Assembly (NCBI GenBank): GCA_018001015.1
Contig: JAGNIV010000006.1
Location: forward strand, 62,001 to 126,000
Source of the DNA: Phenylobacterium sp.
Lineage (GTDB): Bacteria > Pseudomonadota > Alphaproteobacteria > Caulobacterales > Caulobacteraceae
DNA length: 64,000 bases
Reading direction: 5' to 3'
Position 1 is the stretch's first letter. Every line of letters begins with the position of its first letter. Below the pieces are notes generated by a model, which saw only the letters and a program-made list of their open reading frames with translations, was not told the DNA's origin and searched no databases. Below, piece by piece: positions 10,083 to 17,794 of the stretch. The translations under genes were made by a program, and so were the position numbers.

Positions 10083-10700
10083 ATGCTGCGGTTTTCGGAG
10101 ACCAGCTTGAGCGACACACCCCGCAAGCGCCTGCCCCTGCGCTGGCTGAGCCTCGCCGAGATCGTCGGCGTGGTGGCCGTGGTCGTGGCGGTGCTCGGCT
10201 ATTGGGACAGCCATCGCGAGCGCACTCAGGAAGCCCGCGAAAAGGCCCTGGCCGCCCGCGAGCGCCAGGTCGAGGCCCGCGCCAACGCCTTGCGGCAGAG
10301 TTTCCTGATGACCGGGACCCTGGAGGGGTCGGGCGACCGCATCCGCCTGTCCTCTCAGCGCCCCGAGCAGGTGATTCAGACCCAGACCATCTGGTTCCCA
10401 AAAGCCATCCGCGACGCGCCCGTCGAGACGACCGGCAATCCCCGCCTGGAGGTGGGCTGGGTCGAGGACGGCCTGCGCAAGGCCAAGACCGAGAGCGGCC
10501 GCGTCCCGGTCGGTGTGCTGACTGTGTTCATCGAGGATGGCCTGACCAAGACCGACCGCGCTGTCTATCAGGTGGGCTACAGCCTGCATCCCCGCACCCT
10601 GCGCAAGGCCGAGGTGGACCTGGACGGCCTGTCCCTGGCGCGGCGCGGTGTGACCGGTGATCTGCAGGGCGCCGCCGACAACCTGTGGGCCGCGCGCTAG
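10083..10700 (+). CDS. Membrane-anchored protein of unknown function
   Basis: A 205-residue protein with one membrane segment (LAEIVGVVAVVVAVLGYW, near residues 24-41). A charged coiled-coil-like stretch rich in Arg/Glu/Ala follows, then a soluble domain presumably in the periplasm. No family is recognised. A TTG at 10107, in frame and six bases after a GGAG, is a reasonable alternative start and would shorten the protein by eight residues. Its stop is one base from that of the converging glycosyltransferase gene. Confidence 0.75.
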   Translation: MLRFSETSLSDTPRKRLPLRWLSLAEIVGVVAVVVAVLGYWDSHRERTQEAREKALAARERQVEARANALRQSFLMTGTLEGSGDRIRLSSQRPEQVIQTQTIWFPKAIRDAPVETTGNPRLEVGWVEDGLRKAKTESGRVPVGVLTVFIEDGLTKTDRAVYQVGYSLHPRTLRKAEVDLDGLSLARRGVTGDLQGAADNLWAAR

Positions 10701-10701
10701 C

Positions 10702-11160
10702 CTATTTCAGCGTGGCCAGCCGCCCGAACTGACGCCGCAGGCCCGCCATGTCCGCGCCCGGCGCCAGGTTGCCCAGCTCGCTCTTGCGCACCAGCAGGCC
10801 CCAGGACCCGGGCTTCAGCCGATCCAGCAGCGAGCCCGCGTCGCTCTGGCCCTTGAGGCCCGCCGAACGTCCCTGCTTGATCCCGCGGGCCACCCGGTCG
10901 GCCCAGTCGTGGGTGAGGCGGATGTCGGGCGGCAGCAGCAGAATCCAGTCCTGCCTGGCCCGCTTCATGGCCTGGGCGATGCCGTCGGTGACCACCTCCA
11001 CTCCGGCGTCGTCGCAGATCATCAGGGTCGGGTCCGTGGAGCCCTCGTCGGCCGCCATCACCTCGCGCACCAGCCCGTCCACCGCCGCCGGCACCAGCAC
11101 AGGCAGCAGCTCCTGCAGGTGAGTGGACGAGTTGAAGGTCGGGATGATCACGCTGAGCAT
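10702..11160 (-). CDS. Short family-2-type glycosyltransferase
   Basis: A 152-residue protein beginning MLSVIIPTFNSSTHLQELL, the standard GT-A nucleotide-sugar-binding start of family-2 glycosyltransferases. EGSTDPT and a region around DWILLLPPDIRL (where the DxD would be) follow. It is about half the usual length and lacks the acceptor-binding C-terminal part, so it is either a minimal glycosyltransferase or a naturally truncated one. The frame is intact and its stop lies two bases past the stop of the convergent gene. Confidence 0.75.
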   Translation of the reverse strand: MLSVIIPTFNSSTHLQELLPVLVPAAVDGLVREVMAADEGSTDPTLMICDDAGVEVVTDGIAQAMKRARQDWILLLPPDIRLTHDWADRVARGIKQGRSAGLKGQSDAGSLLDRLKPGSWGLLVRKSELGNLAPGADMAGLRRQFGRLATLK

Positions 11161-11294
11161 GCCGACAGAAGCGATGCGTCGGGCGCAGCGGTCAAGGCGT
11201 CGCGACGCGCGCGGGGGGATCGCGACGCCATCGGCTCCGCGCCGGTCCTGATAAAAGTTCTTGTTTTGTTCTGCGCTCTGCGTTTGGATGAGGC

Positions 11295-12383
11295 ATGTCC
11301 ACCTTCACCCAGCAAGCCCACCCGGCGCCACGGGGCCGTGGCGCGCGGTCCAATTCGTCCGGCCGCTACGAGGCCCAGGCCCGCGAGGCCTTCGACGACG
11401 GCTGGACGCCGGACGACGCTCAGCCTGCAAAACTGAAGACCACCCTGACGGCCGAAAAAGCGCGGGTGATTATCTCCAAGAACGCCAGCCCCGATGTCGG
11501 CTTCAGCCGGTCGATCAACCCCTACCGGGGCTGTGAGCACGGCTGCATCTACTGCTACGCCCGGCCGGCCCACGCCTATATGGGCCTGTCGCCGGGGCTG
11601 GATTTCGAGAGCAAGCTGTTCTTCAAGCCAGAGGCGGCAAGCCTGTTGGAGGCTGAGTTCTCCAAGCCGCGCTACCAACCCATCGCCATCCACATCGGCG
11701 GCAACACCGATCCCTACCAACCGCAGGAGCGCACCCTGCGGATCACCCGCTCGATCATGGAGGTGATGGCGCGGTTCCAGCATCCGTTCTCGATCATCAC
11801 CAAGTCGGCCCTGGTCCTGCGCGACCTGGACCTGCTGGCGCCGCTGGCGCAGGCCAATCTGGTGCGGGTGGCGATCTCGGTCACCACGCTCGACCGCAAG
11901 CTCGCCCGCAGCATGGAGCCCCGCGCCGCCACGCCCGACAGGCGCATCGCCGCCATCAAGGGCCTGGCCGATGCCGGGGTGCCGGTGATCGTCATGTTCG
12001 CGCCGGTCATCCCGGGTCTCAACGACCACGAGATGGAGGCGGTGCTGGAGCGCGCGGGCCAGGCGGGCGCCCGGGGCGCGGGCTACGTCGCCCTGCGCCT
12101 GCCGCTGGAGATCAAGGACCTGTTCCGGGAGTGGCTGGCCACGGACCATCCCGATCGTGCCAGCCGGGTGATGTCCCTGGTGCGCCAGATGCGGGGCGGC
12201 AAGGACTACGATGCCGACTGGGGGACCCGCATGAAGGGCCAGGGGCCGCTGGCCGACCTGATGGCGGTGCGCTTCCAGGCCGCCCGCAAGCGCTACGGGT
12301 TGGACGTCTCCTTCGACGGCCTGGATCTCGGCAAGTTCAAGGTTCCCGGGAAGGTCGGGGATCAGCGAGATCTGTTCGGGTGA
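11295..12383 (+). CDS. PA0069-family radical SAM protein
   Basis: A 362-residue radical SAM protein. The cluster-binding cysteines are Cys80, Cys84 and Cys87 in GCEHGCIYCYAR, preceded by SRSINPYRGC, a hallmark of the PA0069/Rv2578c group related to spore photoproduct lyase. The TIM-barrel motif HIGGNTDPYQPQE and MFAPVIPGLNDHE are also visible. It binds a 4Fe-4S cluster and cleaves S-adenosylmethionine to make a 5'-deoxyadenosyl radical. The substrate of this group is not known to me. It stands alone between divergent and convergent neighbours. Confidence 0.9.
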   Translation: MSTFTQQAHPAPRGRGARSNSSGRYEAQAREAFDDGWTPDDAQPAKLKTTLTAEKARVIISKNASPDVGFSRSINPYRGCEHGCIYCYARPAHAYMGLSPGLDFESKLFFKPEAASLLEAEFSKPRYQPIAIHIGGNTDPYQPQERTLRITRSIMEVMARFQHPFSIITKSALVLRDLDLLAPLAQANLVRVAISVTTLDRKLARSMEPRAATPDRRIAAIKGLADAGVPVIVMFAPVIPGLNDHEMEAVLERAGQAGARGAGYVALRLPLEIKDLFREWLATDHPDRASRVMSLVRQMRGGKDYDADWGTRMKGQGPLADLMAVRFQAARKRYGLDVSFDGLDLGKFKVPGKVGDQRDLFG

Positions 12384-12440
12384 CCTGCGGCGAGCCATGG
12401 ACTCCGCCGGAGGCCTGGCCGAGCGCTGGTGACTCGCGGC

Positions 12441-13733
12441 TCAACGGGTGAAGACCCCCACCAGCTCCACATGGGGCGACCACAGGAACTGATCGACCGG
12501 AAACACGCGGTCGAGGCTGAACCCGGCGTCGATCAGCACGCGAGCGTCGCGGGCGAAGGTGGCCGGGTTGCAGGAGACTCCGATGACCCTCGACACCTGG
12601 GAGGCCGCGATCTCGGCCGTCTGTTCCAGGGCTCCGGCCCGCGGCGGGTCGAACAGCACGGTATCGGTCTTCTTCAGCTCAACGGCCAGGACCGGACGCC
12701 GCGCCAGATCTCGGGTCTCGGCGGTGATCCCCTTGAGGCCCGGCGCGGTGGCGATGGCCGAGGTCAGGGCCCGGATGGCCGGCGCGTGGCCGTCGGCGGC
12801 GTGGACCGGCGCGATCTGCGCCAGGCGGAAGGTGAAGGTCCCCACGCCGCAATAAAGGTCGGCGATCCGTTCGGCGCCGGCGGCCTGCTCCACCGCGAAG
12901 GCGGCCATGGCGGCCTCGGCTGCCGGCACGGCCTGCAGGAAGGCCCCGGCCGGCAGGGCGACGACGGCCGGGCCCACGCGGACCAGAGGCTGGCGCGCGC
13001 CATACTGGACCTCGCCGTCCATGGTCACCCGAGCGAAGCCGACCTCCGACGCGATCTCGCCCAGCTGCATGCGGGCGTCGGCGGACAGGCCGCCGCTCTT
13101 GCGCTCGACCCCGGTGATCTCGATGTCGAGACCCTCGGCGGTGAGGGTCACGTGCAGGGTCGGCGCGGACTTGGGATGTTTCAACAGCGGCGCGGCCAGG
13201 CGGCGCAGGGCCGGCAGGGCGGCCTGCAACTTCGGATCGGCGATGGGGCAGACGCTGATGTCGATGACGTCCCAGGACTTGCGGGTCTTGTAACCCAGGC
13301 GCGCCTCGCCCCGCTTGCCCGGACGGGCGTGCAGCGCCAGTCGGCGGCGTGAGGCCGGCGGCGCGGCGAAGGGCGCGAGAATTTCTGTCTCGATGCGCTG
13401 CAGGCCCAGCGTCTTGCGCAGCCGCTCCACCTTCCAGGCCAGATAGGCCGCATGATCCCAGTGCTGCAGGGCGCAGCCCCCGCAGACGCCGAAGTGCGGA
13501 CAGGGCGGCTCGACGCGCTCCGCGCTGGCCACCAGCACCGCCTCCAGGTCCCGCCGCTCGCCGCCCCCGGTCGCGCGCACGGTCTCTCCGGGCAGGGTGA
13601 AGGGCACGTAGATGGGGCCGGCCGCGACGCCATCTCCCTCGCCGCCGATGGTCTCGATGACCACCTCCACAGGCGGACCCGAGGGCTTGGGCGGCTCGGG
13701 ACGGCGGTTGGAACTTCGCATGGTCAGTATCAT
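12441..13733 (-). CDS. TrmA/RlmD-type RNA uracil-5-methyltransferase
   Basis: A 430-residue SAM-dependent RNA methyltransferase of the RumA/TrmA family. An N-terminal TRAM-like RNA-binding domain spans about residues 20-75. Iron-sulfur cysteines occur in CPHFGVCGGCALQHW, with a fourth expected near DISVCPIADP. The SAM site is LYCGVGTFTFRLAQ, and the catalytic cysteine is in GVSCNPATFARD. It probably methylates C5 of a uridine in 23S rRNA or tRNA; the exact site cannot be told. The ATG at 13721 is an alternative start; neither has a good ribosome site. Confidence 0.9.
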   Translation of the reverse strand: MILTMRSSNRRPEPPKPSGPPVEVVIETIGGEGDGVAAGPIYVPFTLPGETVRATGGGERRDLEAVLVASAERVEPPCPHFGVCGGCALQHWDHAAYLAWKVERLRKTLGLQRIETEILAPFAAPPASRRRLALHARPGKRGEARLGYKTRKSWDVIDISVCPIADPKLQAALPALRRLAAPLLKHPKSAPTLHVTLTAEGLDIEITGVERKSGGLSADARMQLGEIASEVGFARVTMDGEVQYGARQPLVRVGPAVVALPAGAFLQAVPAAEAAMAAFAVEQAAGAERIADLYCGVGTFTFRLAQIAPVHAADGHAPAIRALTSAIATAPGLKGITAETRDLARRPVLAVELKKTDTVLFDPPRAGALEQTAEIAASQVSRVIGVSCNPATFARDARVLIDAGFSLDRVFPVDQFLWSPHVELVGVFTR

Positions 13734-13889
13734 TTACGGTTTGGAGGCGGATGGTAGCTTCACCATTCGCACCTGGAGTCGGGCAAAACGGTCTGTGGCT
13801 TTGTTCAAGACCCGTTCAGGTTCGATCCGTCAAACCTCATCTCCGAAAGCGGGGCCTCGGCGCCGCCGGAGCCTGTGAAGGAAAAGACC

Positions 13890-14318
13890 ATGAAGCGTAC
13901 GTTCGCCATCGCCGCCGCCGCTGCCGTTCTGGCCACCAGCCTGGCGGTTCCGCAGTTCGCCGCCGCCCAATCCACCCGCACCTATGGCTCGGGCGACATC
14001 TGCCGCGAGGCTCGCCGTGAGTCGGGCCACAAGGGCGCCATCGTCGGCGGCGTGCTGGGCGCCGTGCTCGGCTCACAGGTCGCCGGCAAGGGCGCCAAGA
14101 CCGAGGGCGCGGTGCTCGGCGGCGTGGTCGGCGCGGCCGCCGGCAACCAGGTCGGTCGCAACCGCATCAACTGCAAAGGCTATCCCAGCCGCGTGGCGCA
14201 GACCTCCTACAGTCGCAACAACTGCCAGTGGGTCAGCGAGTACTACGGCGGCCGCGATCACAGTTTCGAAGTCTGCCGCGGGCGCGATGGCGTCTGGCGG
14301 CCCAGCGGTCGCTCATAA
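13890..14318 (+). CDS. Glycine-zipper exported protein (first of a tandem pair)
   Basis: A 142-residue protein with a signal peptide (MKRTFAIAAAAAVLATSLAV, cut near FAAA-QS). A glycine-zipper membrane motif follows at about residues 52-90 (GAIVGGVLGAVLGSQVAG and EGAVLGGVVGAAAGNQVG), the 17-kDa-antigen or Rick_17kDa_Anti type. The C-terminus has three cysteines and ends near GRDGVWRPSGRS. AAGGA eight bases upstream supports the ATG at 13890 over the GTG at 13875. It is probably an outer-membrane or periplasmic structural protein. The next gene shares the architecture, so the two look like diverged duplicates in one operon. Confidence 0.85.
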   Translation: MKRTFAIAAAAAVLATSLAVPQFAAAQSTRTYGSGDICREARRESGHKGAIVGGVLGAVLGSQVAGKGAKTEGAVLGGVVGAAAGNQVGRNRINCKGYPSRVAQTSYSRNNCQWVSEYYGGRDHSFEVCRGRDGVWRPSGRS

Positions 14319-14362
14319 GCGCGCCCGACCTATTCACCTGAATTCCTGAGGGGAGAACTCCC

Positions 14363-14995
14363 ATGACCAAGATCTTCGCCAAGTCCGCCCTGGCCGGCGC
14401 CGCCGGTATCATGGCGCTCAGCGCCGCCGCCGCGATCCCGAGCTTCGCCTCGGCTCAGTCGGGCTATTACGGCCAGAGCTATGACAGCGGTTACTACGAC
14501 CCGTGCCGCCGGTCGTCCTCCAACCGCAGCACGACGGGGGGCCTGATCGGCGCCCTGGCCGGCGCCGCCATCGGCTCCAACGTGGCGGCCCGCAATGCGC
14601 GGACCGAAGGCGCGGTGCTGGGCGGCCTGGTGGGCGCGGTGGCCGGTTCCAAGATCGGCAAGGACTCCGCCGCCTGCGCCCCTAGCCGCCAGCAGGGCTA
14701 CTACAACGGCGGCAGCCAATATGGCTCCAACGGCTACTATGGCGGCAGCGGCTACTACGGCAGCAACTACGACAACGGCTATGGCGACCGCACCTACGAC
14801 TACGACCGGTCGAGCTATTACGGCGATCAGGCCTATGACCGCCGTGGGAACAGCTACAGCGTCTCGACCCAGAGCGTCGGCGCCGACGGCTGCACCCTGG
14901 CCGAAAGCCCGATCTACCTGCCCGACGGTCAGGTCCAGAAGCGCTTCGTGCGCGTCTGCCGCGACAATCGGGGCCGCTATCAGGTCGTCGACTAA
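14363..14995 (+). CDS. Tyr/Gly-rich glycine-zipper exported protein
   Basis: A 210-residue relative of the preceding gene. Signal peptide MTKIFAKSALAGAAGIMALS ends near FASA-QS. A glycine zipper (GGLIGALAGAAIGSNVAA and EGAVLGGLVGAVAGSKIG) runs through about residues 53-93. A Tyr/Gly/Ser/Asn-rich stretch of repeated GYYG and YDY units occupies residues 110-165. The C-terminal segment starting GCTLAESPIYLPDGQVQ resembles the end of outer-membrane glycine-zipper proteins. It lies 44 bases after its paralogue and is followed by a strong terminator. The Tyr-rich linker is unusual and could be surface exposed. Confidence 0.85.
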   Translation: MTKIFAKSALAGAAGIMALSAAAAIPSFASAQSGYYGQSYDSGYYDPCRRSSSNRSTTGGLIGALAGAAIGSNVAARNARTEGAVLGGLVGAVAGSKIGKDSAACAPSRQQGYYNGGSQYGSNGYYGGSGYYGSNYDNGYGDRTYDYDRSSYYGDQAYDRRGNSYSVSTQSVGADGCTLAESPIYLPDGQVQKRFVRVCRDNRGRYQVVD

Positions 14996-15015
14996 GCCTG
15001 AACTTCAGATCGACG

Positions 15016-15046
15016 AAGCCGCCCCGTTCACGCGGGGCGGCTTTTT
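15016..15046 (+). terminator. Terminator overlapping the end of tlyA
   Basis: GCCGCCCCG at 15018-15026 pairs perfectly with CGGGGCGGC at 15033-15041 around a TTCACG loop; AA/TT extends the stem. Five T follow. It ends the glycine-zipper operon. The loop holds the complement of the tlyA stop codon, and the right arm is tlyA coding sequence. Confidence 0.9.
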
Positions 15047-15768
15047 CGTGCGTGCAGGAGGTACTCCGAATTGCCGTCGCCGCCCGGGATCGGGCTGTCG
15101 GCGCTCGCCAGCACCCCCCAGCCCGAAGCGGTCAGGAAGCCGGCGACATCGGCCAAGGCCTGGGCGCGGGCCTTGCTGTCACGGACCAGCCCCCCCTTCC
15201 CCACATGGTCCGGCCCGACCTCGAATTGCGGCTTCACCAGGGCGATGAGATCAGCCTCCGGCGCGGCAAGGTCCAGGGCGGCGGGCAGCACCTTGGCAAG
15301 GCCGATGAAGCTGGCGTCGCAGATCACCAACCGGGGCGGCTCCGGAATGAGCGCGACGGTCAGGCTGCGGGCGTCCACGCCCTCCAGGGCCACGACCCGG
15401 GGATCGGCGGCGAGCCTGGGGTGCAACTGCCCCCGACCGACATCGACGGCGTAGACGCGCGCGGCGCCGCGCGCCAAGCAGACCTCGGTGAAGCCGCCGG
15501 TCGAGGCGCCGACATCCAGCACCACGCGGGCCTCCACCGTAACAGGCCACAGCTCCAGGGCATGGACCAGCTTCAGCGCGCCGCGCCCGACATAGGGGTG
15601 GGCCGGCTGCGCCTGCAGGTCACAGGCGTCATCCAACGCCTCGGACGCCTTGGCCACCACGCGGCCATCCGCCGTCACCCCGCCTGCGGCGATGGCCGCC
15701 TGGGCCTTGGCGCGGCTTTCGGCGAGCCCGCGCGCCACCAGCAGCAGATCGGCGCGGACCTTCGCCAT
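15028..15768 (-). CDS. tlyA: TlyA-family rRNA (cytidine-2'-O)-methyltransferase
   Basis: A 246-residue TlyA-family protein. An N-terminal S4-like RNA-binding domain (VRADLLLVARGLAESRAKAQ) is followed by an FtsJ-type methyltransferase domain. That domain has the SAM motif VVLDVGASTGGFTEVCLARG and later LVKPQFEVGPDHVGKGG. TlyA methylates 2'-OH of cytidines in 16S/23S rRNA and is linked to capreomycin sensitivity in other bacteria. Two adjacent ATG codons (15768 and 15771) could start it. Its last codons form one arm of the neighbouring operon's terminator. Confidence 0.9.
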   Translation of the reverse strand: MAKVRADLLLVARGLAESRAKAQAAIAAGGVTADGRVVAKASEALDDACDLQAQPAHPYVGRGALKLVHALELWPVTVEARVVLDVGASTGGFTEVCLARGAARVYAVDVGRGQLHPRLAADPRVVALEGVDARSLTVALIPEPPRLVICDASFIGLAKVLPAALDLAAPEADLIALVKPQFEVGPDHVGKGGLVRDSKARAQALADVAGFLTASGWGVLASADSPIPGGDGNSEYLLHARKSRPA

Positions 15769-15780
15769 CACCCGACCCCG

Positions 15781-15910
15781 CTCAGCCCGGCGGAGGCCGG
15801 GGCCCAGGTCATGGGGCTCAGGCTCGTCGGCAAGGCCGTCCCGGGGCAGGCTTCAAGGATCAGGCGCTCTACGACCTGGGCCCCGGCCTTCGCCGGGAGG
15901 AGCGGTTGAG
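15781..15910. repeat. Inverted-repeat (REP/BIME-like) intergenic element
   Basis: CCCGGCGGAGGCCGGGGCCC plus AGGT at 15786-15809 is matched by an inverted copy at 15874-15897 with one mismatch in 24 bases; 64 bases separate the arms. CTCA or TGAG flanks extend the symmetry. It occupies the gap between tlyA and the acyl-CoA ligase gene. Both arms resemble the GC-rich palindromic repeats scattered through Caulobacterales intergenic DNA. Confidence 0.7.
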
Positions 15911-15924
15911 CGCGCATGCCAGGT

Positions 15925-17685
15925 TCAAGCTGTGGCCGCGTCCTCTTCGAACAGCTTCTTGAGCTCGTTCTTGAGGATCTTACCATTGGCGTTGCGCGGC
16001 AGGGTTTCGTGCCAGAACTTCACCTTCACGGGCACCTTGAAGGCCGCCAGATGCTCGGCCACGTGGGCGCGCAGCTCAGCTTCGGTGGCGCTGGCGCCTG
16101 GCTTCAAGGTGACCACGGCGCCCGGCTCCTCGCCCAGCGTCCGGTGGACGATGCCAACGACGGCGGCGTCCATGACCGCAGGGTGGTCATAAAGGACGTT
16201 CTCCACCTCGATGCAGTAGATGTTCTCGCCGCCGCGGATCAGCATGTCCTTGGCGCGATCGATGATGAAGCAGAAGCCCTCCTCGTCCACGCGGGCCAGG
16301 TCCCCGGTGCGGACCCAGCCGTCGACGAAGGTCTGGGCGGTGGCCTCGGGCTTGTTCCAGTAGCCCTTCACGATCTGCGGGCCATTGGCCCAGAGCTCTC
16401 CCACGGCGTTGGGCGGCAGAACCGTCACCCCATCGGCGGGATCGCGGATCTGCAGCTCGCTGACCGGCACGGCCGGGCCACAGCTGTCGGGACGGTTGGC
16501 GTAGTCCTCGGCTCCGTGGGTGGTGACGGTGGCGCAGGTCTCGGTCATGCCCCAGCCGTTGCCGGCCGCCGACTTGGGGAAGGTCTCCTTGATCTTCCGC
16601 ACCAGCTCCGGCGCGGACGGCGCGCCGCCATAGGCCACGCTCTCCAGGGACGAGAGGTCGTATTTTTCGCGCAGCGGATGCTCGATCAGCTGCCAGGCGA
16701 TGGTGGGCACGCCGCCGGCCGACTGGATCTTCTCGCGCTGGATCAGCTCGAAGGCGCGGATCACGTCCCACTTGTGCATCATCACCAGCTTGGCGCCGCC
16801 GATCAGCGATGGGTTCAGCACGGCGAAGCAGCCGGTGGCGTGGAAGAACGGCACCGAGATCAGCGACGAGCGCTGGGGCGCGTCGGGATCGGGCACGGGC
16901 GGCGCCTCGCCGCGGCGCAGGAAGGCCCGCGCCCCGGAGGCCGCGCCGGCCATGATGTTGGAATTGACCGCGCGATGAGTGGCCAGCGCCCCCTTCGGCT
17001 TACCGGTCGTGCCCGAGGTGTAGAAGATCGTCGCGTCATCGTCGGTGTCGATATCGGCGGCCGGGATCGGTTGGTCGGGCAGCTTGATCCAGTCGTTGGC
17101 GGCGCCGATCACGGTCTCCAGCTTGGTCACCTGGGGGTGGGCGATCTCGTCGATCTCGCGGCTGACATAGATGCGCTGCAGGTCAGGGCAGTTGGGCAGG
17201 TGCTCAGCCAGGCGGCCGTAGCTGCCGGTATCCAGGATGGCGAACTTGGAGCCCGAGTCCGTCAGGCCGTATTCCAGCTCAGGCCCGGTCCACCAGGCGT
17301 TCAGCGGGGTGACGATGGCCCCCAGGGAGGCTGCGGCATAGAAGGCCACCGGCCATTCCGGCAGGTTGCGCATGATGATGGCGACCCGGTCGCCCTTCGT
17401 GAGGCCCTGGGCCTGAAGTTCGACGGCGAACCTGGCGACCGCGCGGTAGAAGGCCTCATAGGTGACCCGCTCGTCCTCATAGACCAGGAACACCTTCTCG
17501 CCGTGGGCGCGGCCGGCTTCGACCACGGAGCGCAGGGTGGGCGGCAGGTTCTTCCAGGTCTTGGTCTTGATCCCCCGGATGACCACCTCCTCGACCTCCG
17601 TGCCCATGCCGGGCGCGGACAGGAGGGCGTTGGTCTGGGCGATGGACATGGCGGGCCAACCGGCCGGCAGAGCATCCTGGGACAT
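15925..17685 (-). CDS. AMP-forming acyl-CoA ligase
   Basis: A 586-residue ANL-superfamily adenylating enzyme. The phosphate loop FYTSGTTGKPKGA (near residue 220), the motif GWGMTETCA, WVRTGDLARVDEEGF and the hinge/C-terminal signature DMLIRGGENIYCIEVE are clear. A likely catalytic lysine lies near the end in NANGKILKNELK. It activates a carboxylic acid, probably a medium- or long-chain fatty acid or related acid, as acyl-AMP and then acyl-CoA. The ATG at 17685 is preferred over one 27 codons upstream because GGAG lies nine bases before it and the upstream residues are not family-like. Confidence 0.92.
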   Translation of the reverse strand: MSQDALPAGWPAMSIAQTNALLSAPGMGTEVEEVVIRGIKTKTWKNLPPTLRSVVEAGRAHGEKVFLVYEDERVTYEAFYRAVARFAVELQAQGLTKGDRVAIIMRNLPEWPVAFYAAASLGAIVTPLNAWWTGPELEYGLTDSGSKFAILDTGSYGRLAEHLPNCPDLQRIYVSREIDEIAHPQVTKLETVIGAANDWIKLPDQPIPAADIDTDDDATIFYTSGTTGKPKGALATHRAVNSNIMAGAASGARAFLRRGEAPPVPDPDAPQRSSLISVPFFHATGCFAVLNPSLIGGAKLVMMHKWDVIRAFELIQREKIQSAGGVPTIAWQLIEHPLREKYDLSSLESVAYGGAPSAPELVRKIKETFPKSAAGNGWGMTETCATVTTHGAEDYANRPDSCGPAVPVSELQIRDPADGVTVLPPNAVGELWANGPQIVKGYWNKPEATAQTFVDGWVRTGDLARVDEEGFCFIIDRAKDMLIRGGENIYCIEVENVLYDHPAVMDAAVVGIVHRTLGEEPGAVVTLKPGASATEAELRAHVAEHLAAFKVPVKVKFWHETLPRNANGKILKNELKKLFEEDAATA

Positions 17686-17794
17686 ATGCGTTTCTCCACG
17701 GGAATGCGCGGCTTGAACCTGCCGCGTCGTCCTGGGTGAACAAGCATAACCTAAGGCGCGAGGCAAACGCGGGTTGGAAGAACGTTGGTCAGCC

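Noticed and set aside
10702..11160. Reading the short glycosyltransferase as a pseudogene
   Set aside because: The frame is intact with a normal start and stop, and no downstream remnant of the missing half was seen.
15916..17739. 607-codon rightward frame opposite the acyl-CoA ligase gene
   Set aside because: Antisense shadow; the ligase motifs on the other strand are unambiguous.
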